From the NCBI GenBank assembly GCA_947176505.1, contig CAMWQW010000009.1, positions 1 to 64,000 on the forward strand: a stretch of 64,000 bases of DNA, read 5' to 3'. The notes under the pieces were generated by a model. That model made no database searches. It was not told where the DNA came from and saw only the letters and a program-made list of their open reading frames with translations. Below, one piece after another: positions 35,220-44,835 of this stretch. Position numbers and translations under genes: made by a program. Positions within the stretch are counted from its first letter, which is position 1. Each line of letters starts with the position of its first letter. The stretch comes from an uncultured Lachnospiraceae bacterium. Lineage in GTDB: Bacteria; Bacillota; Clostridia; Lachnospirales; Lachnospiraceae.

Positions 35220-38200
35220 ATGAAACAGAAAATGAAAAGATTTATGGCAGGATTTTTAGCCCTGCTCACGGTCTTTACAACGCTGTTTGGCAATGGGACT
35301 ACTGCATTTGCAGCAAGTTCCAGTGCAAACATCGCTTTCTGGTACGCATCAACAAGGGCGTCCGGCGAGGTAAGCGAGTTAAAGGCAGGCTATGACCACG
35401 GAAAAATCCTGTATGCCATACTGGACGGCAATGCCGCCTACTGCATGAATTTTGGTCTGGCGGCAGACGGCGGGCAGCTCATGAACAGCTACCCTAATTC
35501 AAGCACTTCCATGACGGCACAGCAGGAAAAACTTTTAAGCTACTGCCTGTATTTTGGATTTAACAGCAACAGTGCAACGCCGCCGTCAAATGACCAGTGT
35601 GATGAGTTCATAGCGACACAGGCAATGGTGTGGGTGATTGTTGGGAACCTGTTCGGCACAGGCAGCGGCGATTCCGCAGCAAGGAAGCTGTGCGATACGG
35701 CACCAAACCCGTCAGCGTCCTATGACTATTATACAAGGCTGAAAAACAACATCAATAAGTCTTATAATGCGATAAGACCGAGTTTTGCAAGCAGGACACA
35801 GAGCGGCGCTGAAACCTATGAGCTGAAATGGAATGAGGGGAACCAGCGTTTTGAGAAAACCCTGACTGACAGCAACGGCGTACTTGGCAGTTTTGATATT
35901 TCGCTGAGCGGGTACAAAGTGGAAAAGAATGGGAACAAAGTCACCATTTCCAGCAAAGAAGTGAACACGACAGCGGCAATGGCAACCATGAACTCCACGG
36001 CAGGAGAGGTAGAGACTACTTCAAGCTGTGTGTTCTGGCTTACGGAAAAAGCAAACTATCAGGAGTTTGTTTCGGAAAGACCAAGCGCCGATCCTATCCA
36101 TGCCTATTTTAAGGTAAAGACAGAGAATATCGGATATGGGGAGATCGTAAAAACCGATGAGTCCAGCGGTGTGAAGCTGAAAGGAGCCGTATACGGGATT
36201 TATTCCGACAGCGGATGCACCAATAAGGTAGACACCATGACCACTGACGGAAACGGTTATGCAAAATCAGGCGCACTTGTGGCGGGAACTTACTATGTAA
36301 AGGAAATTACCGCACCGAAAGGATATGTACTCAGCGGCAAAGTCCACACACTGACCGTAAAAGCAGGACAGACAACCGGGATCAGCGCAACGGACAAAGA
36401 GCAGCTTGGGGCGATTACCATTTATAAAGAGGGGGAAGTCCTGACCGGATGGAATGGCAGCAACTTCACTTATGAGAAAAAGAAACTGCCGGGTGCTGTT
36501 TTCAAAGTGACAGCAGGCGCAGACATTTACAAAGCTGACGGCACAAAGGTCTACAGCAACGGGGATGTGATCGCTGAAAACCTTGTGGCAGGAAGTGACG
36601 GGCAGGTGGTTCTTACAGACCTTCATCTTGGAACCTATATCGTGACAGAGACAAAGAGCATTGACGGATACACTATCAACACCACACCGCAGACCGTAAA
36701 AATCGAGTATAAGGATCAGACGGTGGAAGTGCAGTATGAGTCAACAACCGTCCTGAATACCCGACAGAAAGCGGAAGTTTCCGTTACAAAGAAAGATTCC
36801 GAGACAGCGAACCCTCTGGACGGCGGACAGTACACGCTTTATGCTGGCAGTGACATCAGGAATTATGCAGGACAGGTCATTGTGACAAAGGGGACTGCAT
36901 TACAGACCGTTACAACAGGGGAGGACGGCAGCGCCGCTTACACGGTAGACCTTCCGATTGCAAACAGCTATTATATTTCAGAGACACAGGCTCCTTACGC
37001 ATATTACAGGAACAGTTCTGACGTATACAGCTTTACGTTCAATTACCTGTCGGAGACAACCGCAAAAGCATCATTTGCACACACTTTTACAAATGACAGG
37101 ACAACCGCAAAAATCCATATCTACAAGGTGGATAAAGAGACAGGAAAAGCAGTTCCGCAGGGAGACGCAAAGCTGGAGGGCGCAGTCTATGGTCTGTATG
37201 CCCGTGACGATATTGCACACCCGGACGGCGCAACAGGCATTATCTTCCATGCAGGGGACCTTGTTGCGACAATGACAACGGACGAGGGCGGCAATGCAGA
37301 GGTAAAGAACCTCTATCTTGGCAACTACTATGTAAAGGAAATCACACCGTCAGAGGGGTATCTCCTTGATGAAGAAGAACATGATGTTGTATGCGATTAT
37401 GAGGGCGATCTGGTAGCGGAAGTGTCAAGAAGCACAACATCGCCGGAGCAGGTCATCAAGCAGCCGTTCCAGCTTATCAAGGTATCCGACAACGGGGACG
37501 ACACCGAAGCGCCTGTATTGTCCGGCGCAGGCTTTACCGCATACCTGAAATCTTCCTTATCCGTACTGGAAGATGGAAGTTATGATTTTGACAGCGCAAA
37601 ACCTGTTGAAATCGGCAGCAAGGGTGAGACTACCCTTTTCACGGATGCAAAGGGGCATATCGTGACACAGCCAATCCCTTATGGGACTTATGTGGTAGTT
37701 GAGACAGTCACACCGCATAACATGCAGCCAGTAAGACCTTTTGAAGTAAGGATTGTGGAGAACCACCCGGCAGAGCCGCAGGTATGGCGTGTATTCATTG
37801 ACCGTGAATTTACCGCAAAGCTGCGTGTAATCAAGAAGGACGCTGACACAAAGCAGACAGTCCTTATCCCAAATACAGAGTTTAAGATTTTTAACCTTGA
37901 CAAAAATGAGTATGTCAAGATGGTTACAACTTATCCGTCAAAGGTTACACACACTTCTTTCTTCACGGACGAAGATGGCGACTTGATCCTGCCTGACGTA
38001 TTGAAGATTGGGAATTACCGCATTGAGGAAGTGAAAGCGCCTTACGGGTATGTGCTGAACACAAATTATGTGGAAGTGGCGGTTGATTCCGATACGTTCT
38101 ATGAGACTGATCCGGACACTTATGATGCAATCATTACCGTGGAATATGAGGATGAACCTGCTGTCGGGGAACTGACAGTGGAGAAGAAAGGCGAAATCCT

Positions 38201-40592
38201 TGACGGCTACAAGGGCGGCTTGTTTGCTGATTCTGAAGAAAAGGAGTTCGTTTACAGGGAAGGCTCCCTTGCAGGGGCAAAATTTGAGGTCTATGCCGCA
38301 GAGGATATTTATACTGCTGACATGCAGACAGACGGGGACGGCAACAGGACAAGATATTACAGAAAAGGCGAACTTGTAGGAACGCTCACAATCGGGGAAG
38401 ATGGGAAAGCCAGCATTTCAGGGCTTCCGCTCGGACAGTACCGTGTAGTGGAAACAGAAGCGCCTTATGGATATGTGCTGAACGGGGAAGAACAGCTTGT
38501 AACATTCGTTTATGTGGACGATAAAACCCCGGTAATCTATGAAAACGTGACATTTACCAATGACAGACAGAAACTGGATATGTCAGTTATTAAGAAAGAT
38601 GCAGAGGAAGATACCCCGGTTGCAGGTGCTAAGTTCGGTCTGTTTGCCGCAGAGGATATTGAAAATGCCAATGGGGAAGTAATCATTGAAGCAGGCACAT
38701 TTCTTGAAACTGCCGTCTCTGACGAAAACGGCAGGATCGCTTTCAAAAAGGATTATCCTTTTGCGGTTTATGAGGCTAAGGAACTGGCAGCGCCGAAAGG
38801 CTATGTTTCCAGTGAGGAAGTGGTTACTTTTGAGACAGAGTATCAGGGACAGCATGAAGCCGTTGCTGAATACAGCAGCGAATTTCTGAATGAGCCTACA
38901 ACCTTTGAGTTTACTAAGGAGGACATTGCAAGCGGCGCAGAACTTTCCGGCGCAATGCTTACAGTCATTGACAAGGACGGCAACGTGGTTGACAGATGGA
39001 CTTCCGTGGCAGGAGAAGCCCATGTTATCAAGAGGCTGACAGCAGGGGAGACTTATACGCTCCGTGAGGAGTTTGCGCCTTACGGCTACCTGAAAGCAGA
39101 GGAAATCCAGTTTACAGTGGAAGATACCGCTGACATTCAGAGTGCAGTGATGAAAGACGAAGTTCCGACAGGCGCAATCATCATCAACAAAGACGGCGAA
39201 TTTGTAACGGACACTACCCTTATGAAAGGACACTGGTATGACTTCATTTTCAATTATTTTAAGGACAGTCTTGCAGGAGTTGAATTTGAAGTCTATGCGG
39301 CAGAGGACATTGTAAGCCCGGACGGTCTTGGCACAATCTATTATGAGGCGGACGAGCTTGTGGCAACCATCGTCACTGACGAGAAAGGTTATGCAGGCAT
39401 TGACAGCTTACCGCTTGGGAAATATTACCTTGTGGAGACAAAGACTTTGGAAGGGTTCGTTCTGGATGATACGCCAATCGAAGCAGACCTTTCCTATATC
39501 GATCAGGAAACAGCAGTGGTTTATGCAGGAATGAACATCAGCAATGAGAGACAGAAAGTGCAGATCACCGTGGTAAAGAAAGAGGCAGGCACGAAAGAAG
39601 TCCTTGAGGGGGCTGTATTCGGACTGTTTGCGAAAGAGGACATCGTGAACAGGGATGGCAAAGTAGTTGTAAAAGCCGGAACTGAAATTGAGCGTGGCGT
39701 GACCGGAAAGGACGGAAAGCTGACCTTTGTGTCTGACCTCCCGCTTGGAAAGTATTATGTGCAGGAAATGACAGCGCCAAAGGGATATGTGAAGTCTGGC
39801 AAGGTATTTGACGTGGATGCGTCTTATCAGGGCGATGATAAGGAAGTGATCGAGTTCGAGGCAGAATTTGAAAACAAACCGATTAAGGTGCAGATTTCAA
39901 AGACGGACATTACAGGCGATAATGAGCTTGAGGGGGCTGTCCTTTCCGTCATTGATGCAGACGGCAATCTGGTGGAGAAGTGGACTTCCGGCAAAGAGCC
40001 GCACATGATCGAGAAGCTGCCTGCCGGAAAATATATTCTCCGTGAAGAAACAGCGCCGTTTGGCTATGTAATCGCACAGGATATTGAGTTTGAGGTGAAG
40101 GAGACTGATGAAATCCAGAAAGTAGCAATGAAGGACGAAGCGGCAGTTGGAAAGATCATCATCAGCAAGAAGTCAGAGGACGGAAAAGCGCTTGCAGGCG
40201 CAAAATTTGAAATCCGTGACACGGACGGGAAAGTGATCGAGACACTTACCACTGACAAGGACGGTCACGCAGAAAGCGGCGAACTTCCGATTGCAACATT
40301 TAAGGACGGGAAGTATGAGGAGGCAGTCACTTATACCGTAGTGGAAGTGGAAGCACCGGAAGGGTATCTCCTTGATTCCACGCCAAAGGAAGTGAAGTTT
40401 GAATACAAGGACGGAAAGACGAAAGTGATTGAGTACACCCTTGAAGTGACAAACAAGCCTACGGAACCGAAACTCCCGCAGACTGGGGACAATATGAACC
40501 CGTGGGTATTTGCAGGGTTCGGTCTTGCGGCTGTCGCTGCCGGACTCGGCATCATCTTCTGGAAGAAGAAAAAAGACGGCGCAGAAGCGTAA
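35220..40592 (+). CDS. Thioester-domain, multi-CnaB sortase-anchored surface adhesin
   Basis: A 1,790-residue cell-wall protein. A signal peptide (1 to about 32, cut after AFA) is followed by a thioester-domain-like region (about 35-300). Cys75 in AAYCMNF and Gln134 in ATQAMVW are its likely bond-forming pair. Then come 13 SpaA/CnaB-type repeats, each ending in a variant of ExxAPxGY (for example KEITAPKGY and REETAPFGY). Lys-Asn isopeptide bonds are expected within repeats. The end has LPQTG (1752-1756), a membrane helix and a KKKK tail. AAGGAGG precedes the ATG. The thioester could bind host or neighbour-cell surfaces covalently. Confidence 0.92.
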   Translation: MKQKMKRFMAGFLALLTVFTTLFGNGTTAFAASSSANIAFWYASTRASGEVSELKAGYDHGKILYAILDGNAAYCMNFGLAADGGQLMNSYPNSSTSMTAQQEKLLSYCLYFGFNSNSATPPSNDQCDEFIATQAMVWVIVGNLFGTGSGDSAARKLCDTAPNPSASYDYYTRLKNNINKSYNAIRPSFASRTQSGAETYELKWNEGNQRFEKTLTDSNGVLGSFDISLSGYKVEKNGNKVTISSKEVNTTAAMATMNSTAGEVETTSSCVFWLTEKANYQEFVSERPSADPIHAYFKVKTENIGYGEIVKTDESSGVKLKGAVYGIYSDSGCTNKVDTMTTDGNGYAKSGALVAGTYYVKEITAPKGYVLSGKVHTLTVKAGQTTGISATDKEQLGAITIYKEGEVLTGWNGSNFTYEKKKLPGAVFKVTAGADIYKADGTKVYSNGDVIAENLVAGSDGQVVLTDLHLGTYIVTETKSIDGYTINTTPQTVKIEYKDQTVEVQYESTTVLNTRQKAEVSVTKKDSETANPLDGGQYTLYAGSDIRNYAGQVIVTKGTALQTVTTGEDGSAAYTVDLPIANSYYISETQAPYAYYRNSSDVYSFTFNYLSETTAKASFAHTFTNDRTTAKIHIYKVDKETGKAVPQGDAKLEGAVYGLYARDDIAHPDGATGIIFHAGDLVATMTTDEGGNAEVKNLYLGNYYVKEITPSEGYLLDEEEHDVVCDYEGDLVAEVSRSTTSPEQVIKQPFQLIKVSDNGDDTEAPVLSGAGFTAYLKSSLSVLEDGSYDFDSAKPVEIGSKGETTLFTDAKGHIVTQPIPYGTYVVVETVTPHNMQPVRPFEVRIVENHPAEPQVWRVFIDREFTAKLRVIKKDADTKQTVLIPNTEFKIFNLDKNEYVKMVTTYPSKVTHTSFFTDEDGDLILPDVLKIGNYRIEEVKAPYGYVLNTNYVEVAVDSDTFYETDPDTYDAIITVEYEDEPAVGELTVEKKGEILDGYKGGLFADSEEKEFVYREGSLAGAKFEVYAAEDIYTADMQTDGDGNRTRYYRKGELVGTLTIGEDGKASISGLPLGQYRVVETEAPYGYVLNGEEQLVTFVYVDDKTPVIYENVTFTNDRQKLDMSVIKKDAEEDTPVAGAKFGLFAAEDIENANGEVIIEAGTFLETAVSDENGRIAFKKDYPFAVYEAKELAAPKGYVSSEEVVTFETEYQGQHEAVAEYSSEFLNEPTTFEFTKEDIASGAELSGAMLTVIDKDGNVVDRWTSVAGEAHVIKRLTAGETYTLREEFAPYGYLKAEEIQFTVEDTADIQSAVMKDEVPTGAIIINKDGEFVTDTTLMKGHWYDFIFNYFKDSLAGVEFEVYAAEDIVSPDGLGTIYYEADELVATIVTDEKGYAGIDSLPLGKYYLVETKTLEGFVLDDTPIEADLSYIDQETAVVYAGMNISNERQKVQITVVKKEAGTKEVLEGAVFGLFAKEDIVNRDGKVVVKAGTEIERGVTGKDGKLTFVSDLPLGKYYVQEMTAPKGYVKSGKVFDVDASYQGDDKEVIEFEAEFENKPIKVQISKTDITGDNELEGAVLSVIDADGNLVEKWTSGKEPHMIEKLPAGKYILREETAPFGYVIAQDIEFEVKETDEIQKVAMKDEAAVGKIIISKKSEDGKALAGAKFEIRDTDGKVIETLTTDKDGHAESGELPIATFKDGKYEEAVTYTVVEVEAPEGYLLDSTPKEVKFEYKDGKTKVIEYTLEVTNKPTEPKLPQTGDNMNPWVFAGFGLAAVAAGLGIIFWKKKKDGAEA

Positions 40593-40620
40593 AAGTAATG
40601 AATAACCATGCATGAACCCG

Positions 40621-40663
40621 GCGGGGCATGTAAGCGGAATCAGCTTATATGTCCCGCATTTTT
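40621..40663 (+). terminator. Terminator of the adhesin gene
   Basis: GCGGGGCATGTAAGC (40621-40635) pairs with GCTTATATGTCCCGC (40643-40657), with two G-U pairs, then ATTTTTG. Confidence 0.85.
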
Positions 40664-40684
40664 GCGGCATGGAAAGGAGGACAC

Positions 40685-40981
40685 ATGACAACAGGGGAGA
40701 GGATACGGTTTTACCGTAAGCAAAAGGGAATGACCTTAAAGGAACTTGGTGGGAAGGCAGGTTTCCGAAACAGTGCGGATGTGCGTATTGCACAGTATGA
40801 GAGCGGCGCAAGAGTTCCAAAGGCAGATACCCTTGTAAAGATTGCAGAGGCTCTTGATGTGCCTGTGGACGCTTTATGCTGCATGGAAACGGCATGTATG
40901 AAATGTAAAAGTTTCAGGTTGGAGCAGTTGCAGGAATACAGGAGGATAGGAAAGGAGAATGTGAATAATGATGGATTATGA
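40685..40981 (+). CDS. XRE-family transcriptional regulator
   Basis: A 98-residue protein. The helix-turn-helix covers about 4-60: GERIRFYRKQKGMTLKELGGKAG, then SADVRIAQYESGARVPKADTLVKIAEALDVPVDALC. A CMETACMKCKSF segment follows. GGAGG lies 5 bases before ATG 40685. Its tail overlaps the DUF5688 gene. Candidate regulator of the element or of the adhesin promoter. Confidence 0.85.
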   Translation: MTTGERIRFYRKQKGMTLKELGGKAGFRNSADVRIAQYESGARVPKADTLVKIAEALDVPVDALCCMETACMKCKSFRLEQLQEYRRIGKENVNNDGL

Positions 40982-41960
40982 AATATTCAAAGATGTGGTA
41001 ATGGAGAAATTTTTATCCTATATGCCTGAGAGTTATCACAATATGGAGGTAAGGGTTGACTCGGTGGAAAAGATTAACTGTAAGCTGGACGGACTCAGCT
41101 TCTATATGGATGGCGCAAGAGGGAATCCTTCACCCACTATATATATCAGTGACATGTATAAGGAATATTTAAGGACAGGTGATTTGCAGGAAACCATGCA
41201 AAATGCAGCAGAGGCAATGGATAGGGCATTTAAACAGCCCGCATTGCCGCCGCTGGATTTGCAGGCGGCAAAGGACAATATCATATTCCAGCTTGTAAAT
41301 ACCATACAGAATGAAGATATGTTACAGAAAATGCCGCACAGGGAGTTTCAGGACCTGTCCATTATTTACCGATGGGTGGTAAGCGTGGATGAACGGGGAA
41401 TTTCGAGTACCATAATCAATAATAATCTGGCAAAGGAACTTGGGATGGGAGAAGAACAGTTATTTAAGGTTGCTGCGGAAAATACCAGACGCATACTGCC
41501 TCCCGCCGTAAAATCCATGAATGAGGTAATGAGGGAAATGTTTCTGGCTGACGGTATGCCGGCATCAATGGCAGACCTTATGATTGGAGAAATGGAACCG
41601 GACCAGACCATGTGGGTTATTTCAAATGAATGTAGAATCAGTGGTGCGGTTTCCATGCTTTATGAAGATAAGCTGCATACACTGGCAGAAAAAGTGGGAA
41701 GTGACCTGTATATTCTCCCCTCGTCTGTGCATGAGGTCATTGCTGTGTCTGTCGATATGGGCGAGCCGGAAGAACTGGCACAGATGGTTGCGGATATAAA
41801 CATGGATCAGGTGAAACTTGATGAACGGCTTTCCAATCAGGTGTACCACTATGACAAGGACCTGCGGAAGATTACGCTTGCAACTGACACGCCAAACAAA
41901 AGGCTGGACGGAGTTGTGGCAGAACAGGGACACATTTATGAAGCGAAGCAGTCCAGATAG
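40968..41960 (+). CDS. DUF5688-family protein
   Basis: A 330-residue soluble protein opening MMDYEIFKDVVMEKFLSYMP, a pattern I associate with DUF5688 proteins of Clostridia elements. The IYISDMYKEYLRTGDL and the later DLYILPSSVHEVIAV segments fit. Role unknown. It overlaps the XRE gene by 14 bases and belongs to the same unit. AAGGAG precedes the paired ATG ATG start. Confidence 0.7.
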   Translation: MMDYEIFKDVVMEKFLSYMPESYHNMEVRVDSVEKINCKLDGLSFYMDGARGNPSPTIYISDMYKEYLRTGDLQETMQNAAEAMDRAFKQPALPPLDLQAAKDNIIFQLVNTIQNEDMLQKMPHREFQDLSIIYRWVVSVDERGISSTIINNNLAKELGMGEEQLFKVAAENTRRILPPAVKSMNEVMREMFLADGMPASMADLMIGEMEPDQTMWVISNECRISGAVSMLYEDKLHTLAEKVGSDLYILPSSVHEVIAVSVDMGEPEELAQMVADINMDQVKLDERLSNQVYHYDKDLRKITLATDTPNKRLDGVVAEQGHIYEAKQSR

Positions 41961-41978
41961 GAGGTTTAGCGGATATTT

Positions 41979-42107
41979 ATGGAAGAAACACCAAAAGAAC
42001 TGACCGTAAAGGAACTTATGGAACTGGTGCAGCGGCAGGAGGGGGAATTTATTATCCGTATTGAGCCGGGAGGGGAGGAAACAGATGCAGGAACAGGAAC
42101 CCTTTAA
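41979..42107 (+). CDS. Small acidic ICE protein (42 aa)
   Basis: MEETPKELTVKELMELVQ followed by REQ-type residues and EFIIRIEPGGEE. Similar short proteins precede RadC-like genes on related elements (recalled, not checked). GGAGG is 14 bases upstream, farther than usual. It overlaps the RadC-like gene, which supports coupled translation. Confidence 0.45.
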   Translation: MEETPKELTVKELMELVQRQEGEFIIRIEPGGEETDAGTGTL

Positions 42108-42627
42108 ACTGGAAGTCGTATCGGTAAGGCTGGTAAAGGATGCGCCGCTGTTTTCAGACCATAAGATCACAACTCCCCAGGATGCCGTAAAAGTAGTGGG
42201 GGATTTTTTATGTGAAATGGACAGGGAGGTGCTGTGCATCATTAACCTGAAATCGGATGGAAGCCCTATTAATTGCAGCATTGTAAGCATGGGGGCAGTC
42301 GATCAGACCATTGCAGAGCCGAGGGAGCTGTTTAAGGCAAGCATCCTTTCCAATGCGGCGAAGATGATCCTAGTCCATAACCATCCGAGCGGTAGCCTTA
42401 CCCCCTCCAAACAGGATACCATGATTACTGACCGGATGCTGAAACTGACGGACCTGATGGGGATTACGCTGCATGACCATGTGATCGTAGGAGGCGACAA
42501 CAGCCAGTATTTCAGCTTTAATGAAAAAGGGCTGCTGGAACACCCGAAAATTTATCTCTCTACAGACTATAAATCACTGGATTTTGGGAAAACGGCAATG
42601 GTAGCGGAAAAAGGGAAAGCAAGGTGA
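42085..42627 (+). CDS. RadC-like JAB-domain protein
   Basis: A 180-residue protein. LVHNHPSGSLTPSKQD (about 96-111) is the metal-binding JAB/MPN motif, with His98 and His100. LTDLMGITLHDHVIVGG follows. RadC-like proteins are common on conjugative elements and may process DNA or proteins; no role in radiation repair is shown for this class. ATG 42085 follows GGGGAGG. The next gene starts 4 bases after the stop. Confidence 0.85.
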   Translation: MQEQEPFKLEVVSVRLVKDAPLFSDHKITTPQDAVKVVGDFLCEMDREVLCIINLKSDGSPINCSIVSMGAVDQTIAEPRELFKASILSNAAKMILVHNHPSGSLTPSKQDTMITDRMLKLTDLMGITLHDHVIVGGDNSQYFSFNEKGLLEHPKIYLSTDYKSLDFGKTAMVAEKGKAR

Positions 42628-42631
42628 GGCG

Positions 42632-43615
42632 ATGGAAGAAAGAAGAAGTTTTACGGCAGAGGAACTTGCGATTGCAAAGGGCGTTGACCTGACAGCGGTA
42701 GCGGCAAGCCTCGGCTACACTGTGAAAAAGATAGGCAGATACCACACCCTGAAAGAAATGGATTCGATACGGATTTATAACCGCACGAACTGGTTCCGGT
42801 GGTCAAGGGAACATGAAAAGGGAAACAACGGCGGTTCACAGATAGATTTCCTGCGTGTCTTTGCGGGGATGGAAGTCAAGGATGCCGTTTTCTGGCTGCT
42901 CGATTTTTCAGGCTACCGGAGGGACGGGGACTGGGAGAAAAAGAGTGCCAATGTGTATGTGGAAAAAAAGCATTCCACGGAAGAAAAGAAAAAGCCTTTC
43001 GTACTTCCCGCCCGTTCAAAGAACAATGACTATCTTTATTCGTACCTGACAGGGGACAGGGCGCTTGACAGGCATACAGTGGAATATTTCGTAAGGTGCG
43101 GGCTGATCTATGAGGAAAAGAGCCACCACAACATTGTCTTTAAGGGGAATGACGTGCAGGGGAAAACACGCTTTGCAAGCATGAGGGGAGTGTTTGACCG
43201 GGACGGGAAAGCCTTTAAGTGCGACGTGGCGGGCAATGACAAGAATTACGGGTTCAATATCTGGTATGGGAACAGCGATGAGGTCATGGTATTTGAGGCG
43301 GCAATAGACCTGATGAGTTATGTGGAAATCCGTGGGGATTATGAGACAAACAAGCTGGCTCTTGGGATGCTTTCCGATGCGCCGCTTGCCACATTTTTAG
43401 AGGAACACCCGAAAGTCAGGAAGATTTCTTTCTGTCTTGACAATGACGAACCGGGCAGGAAAGCGGCGGATGCGCTCATGGAAAAATACTACGGACTGGA
43501 TTATGAGGTGGAGGACTGCCCGCCGCCGAAGCCGTTCAAGGATTACAACCAGTGGCTGCAGGAAGCAAAAAAATGTCTCATAGCAGCCACGCCAAAACGG
43601 GAAATGGCACGGTAA
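42632..43615 (+). CDS. DUF3991/Toprim domain protein (primase-like)
   Basis: A 327-residue protein. The N-terminal part (about 20-105) with NRTNWFRWSREHEKGNNGGSQIDFL looks like the DUF3991 zinc-finger-less primase region. The Toprim core is EVMVFEAAIDLMSYVE (about 215-230) and ISFCLDNDEPGRKAAD (about 268-283), with acidic metal ligands Glu and Asp-x-Asp. Such proteins may prime the incoming single strand after transfer. Confidence 0.82.
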   Translation: MEERRSFTAEELAIAKGVDLTAVAASLGYTVKKIGRYHTLKEMDSIRIYNRTNWFRWSREHEKGNNGGSQIDFLRVFAGMEVKDAVFWLLDFSGYRRDGDWEKKSANVYVEKKHSTEEKKKPFVLPARSKNNDYLYSYLTGDRALDRHTVEYFVRCGLIYEEKSHHNIVFKGNDVQGKTRFASMRGVFDRDGKAFKCDVAGNDKNYGFNIWYGNSDEVMVFEAAIDLMSYVEIRGDYETNKLALGMLSDAPLATFLEEHPKVRKISFCLDNDEPGRKAADALMEKYYGLDYEVEDCPPPKPFKDYNQWLQEAKKCLIAATPKREMAR

Positions 43616-43621
43616 TCTGCC

Positions 43622-43802
43622 TGATTGCAAAAAGTGAGTTCATTCATGGAAAAAGAACTTAAAAAGTGCAATCATTCTGTAAAAGTGATTGCAAAAAGCA
43701 CTATCATTGAAAAACGGCAGAAAAAGCGGCGTGGCTGCCCTCCCAAAAATGAACTTAAAAAGTGCTATCAGAACAGGAAAATGATTGCAGAAAGTGCAAT
43801 CA
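43622..43802. repeat. Five copies of the octamer TGATTGCA
   Basis: Direct copies at 43622-43629, 43686-43693 and 43782-43789; inverted copies (TGCAATCA) at 43667-43674 and 43795-43802. The last two form a hairpin with a 5-base loop. GAACTTAAAAAGTGC also occurs twice. The stretch is much richer in A+T than its surroundings. Such arrays are typical of binding sites for a replication or transfer protein. Confidence 0.6.
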
Positions 43803-43858
43803 AAATAAAAATATTCTATCATATTTTAAGTTCACTATATGTATCAGCGGGGTTTTAG
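43646..43858 (+). CDS. Possible small basic protein (70 aa) with internal duplication
   Basis: ATG 43646 opens a frame that carries two similar blocks, ELKKCNHSVKVIAKSTI and ELKKCYQNRKMIAESAI, with RRGCPPKN between. There is no ribosome site. The duplication may be a by-product of the octamer repeats in the DNA. Confidence 0.3.
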   Translation: MEKELKKCNHSVKVIAKSTIIEKRQKKRRGCPPKNELKKCYQNRKMIAESAIKIKIFYHILSSLYVSAGF

Positions 43859-43926
43859 GGGCAGTCCCCTAACCAGAGGCACTTGTATTACAAAGTGCGT
43901 ATCTGGCAAATTCCTATCGGAATTTG
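43855..43926. other. Candidate origin of transfer (oriT)
   Basis: Three hairpins lie in 72 bases: TTAGGGG/CCCCTAA (43855-43872), GCACTT/AAGTGC (43879-43898), and CAAATTCC/GGAATTTG (43907-43926). The region is non-coding on both sides, A+T-rich next to it, and lies upstream of the LPD28, MobC and relaxase genes. I cannot point to a nick site. Confidence 0.45.
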
Positions 43927-43980
43927 AGCGGGGGCGGAAATCATGGGTTTAATATCATACGGATAAGGAGGTGGTTGCAG

Positions 43981-44835
43981 ATGGAAACCGTGGACGTGCA
44001 AAAAGAGGTGCTTGAGGAAGTAGAACTGATGGGCAGGACGGGATATTTCACGGAGCTGCGTGTGGATAAGGAAACAGTGCCGGAGGGGATGCACTGCTAT
44101 GAGCTGCGGCATGGCGATGATGACGGGTTCCCGGTGTCTGTGGAGGAAAATGTCAGGGTGAATTATTTTGGTGCGGTGCTTCTTGCGGAGGAACTGGAAC
44201 TGGGGGCAGAAAAAGCCCTGCAATTCGGATATGAGGATTTCGGGTACACAGGCGAGCAGATGTATCTTTCACAGGTAATAAGAGGGCGGGAGCCGGGAAG
44301 TTTCAAGGACGGGAAAGAACTTGCAGAGTTTGTCAAAGAGACATTCCCCATAACAGAGGAAGAAGGGCAGAAGCTGGTTGGCTATATGGAAGGGCATGGT
44401 TATCTGTTGGGACACATGGACGGTGAGATGTTCCGTGGTGATCTGTGCGACGGGCAGGATAAGGTGGACTGGGAGCCGTACACCATAGATGATGCAGTCG
44501 ATGCAGTTGCAGAGTGGAATTTTGAAATGTTAAAGGATGCGGAAGCGGCAGTAACGAACCCAAAGGATATGATTGATTTTGCAAATAAGAAAAGCCATCT
44601 TGATTCCTTGCGTGAAGATGAACAAATACTGGATAAGATGTTTGACCGCACAAAGTACGGAAAAGAGCTTGATGCGCTTGCAGTGACACTTGCTGAAGCA
44701 CTGATTGAGGATATGAGCAGGGAGGGCGGGATTGATGCCGCTGTCAAGAAAATGGCAGACCAGATAAAAGCGGGTGAGGACCTGCTCCCGGATGTTTCCC
44801 CTGCATTAAAGAAGAACGGAGGGAGATCACGGTAG
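43981..44835 (+). CDS. LPD28-domain protein
   Basis: A 284-residue acidic protein. The stretch MHCYELRHGDDDGFPVSVEE with VNYFGAVL resembles the LPD28 domain (large polyvalent-protein-associated). The second half is helical with few recognisable features. AAGGAGG lies 9 bases before ATG 43981. LPD domains usually accompany DNA-processing proteins of mobile elements. It leads the mobilisation genes. Confidence 0.7.
   Translation: METVDVQKEVLEEVELMGRTGYFTELRVDKETVPEGMHCYELRHGDDDGFPVSVEENVRVNYFGAVLLAEELELGAEKALQFGYEDFGYTGEQMYLSQVIRGREPGSFKDGKELAEFVKETFPITEEEGQKLVGYMEGHGYLLGHMDGEMFRGDLCDGQDKVDWEPYTIDDAVDAVAEWNFEMLKDAEAAVTNPKDMIDFANKKSHLDSLREDEQILDKMFDRTKYGKELDALAVTLAEALIEDMSREGGIDAAVKKMADQIKAGEDLLPDVSPALKKNGGRSR

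Noticed and set aside
43622..43802. CRISPR array
   Set aside because: Repeats are 8 bases, in both directions, with irregular spacing and no cas genes.
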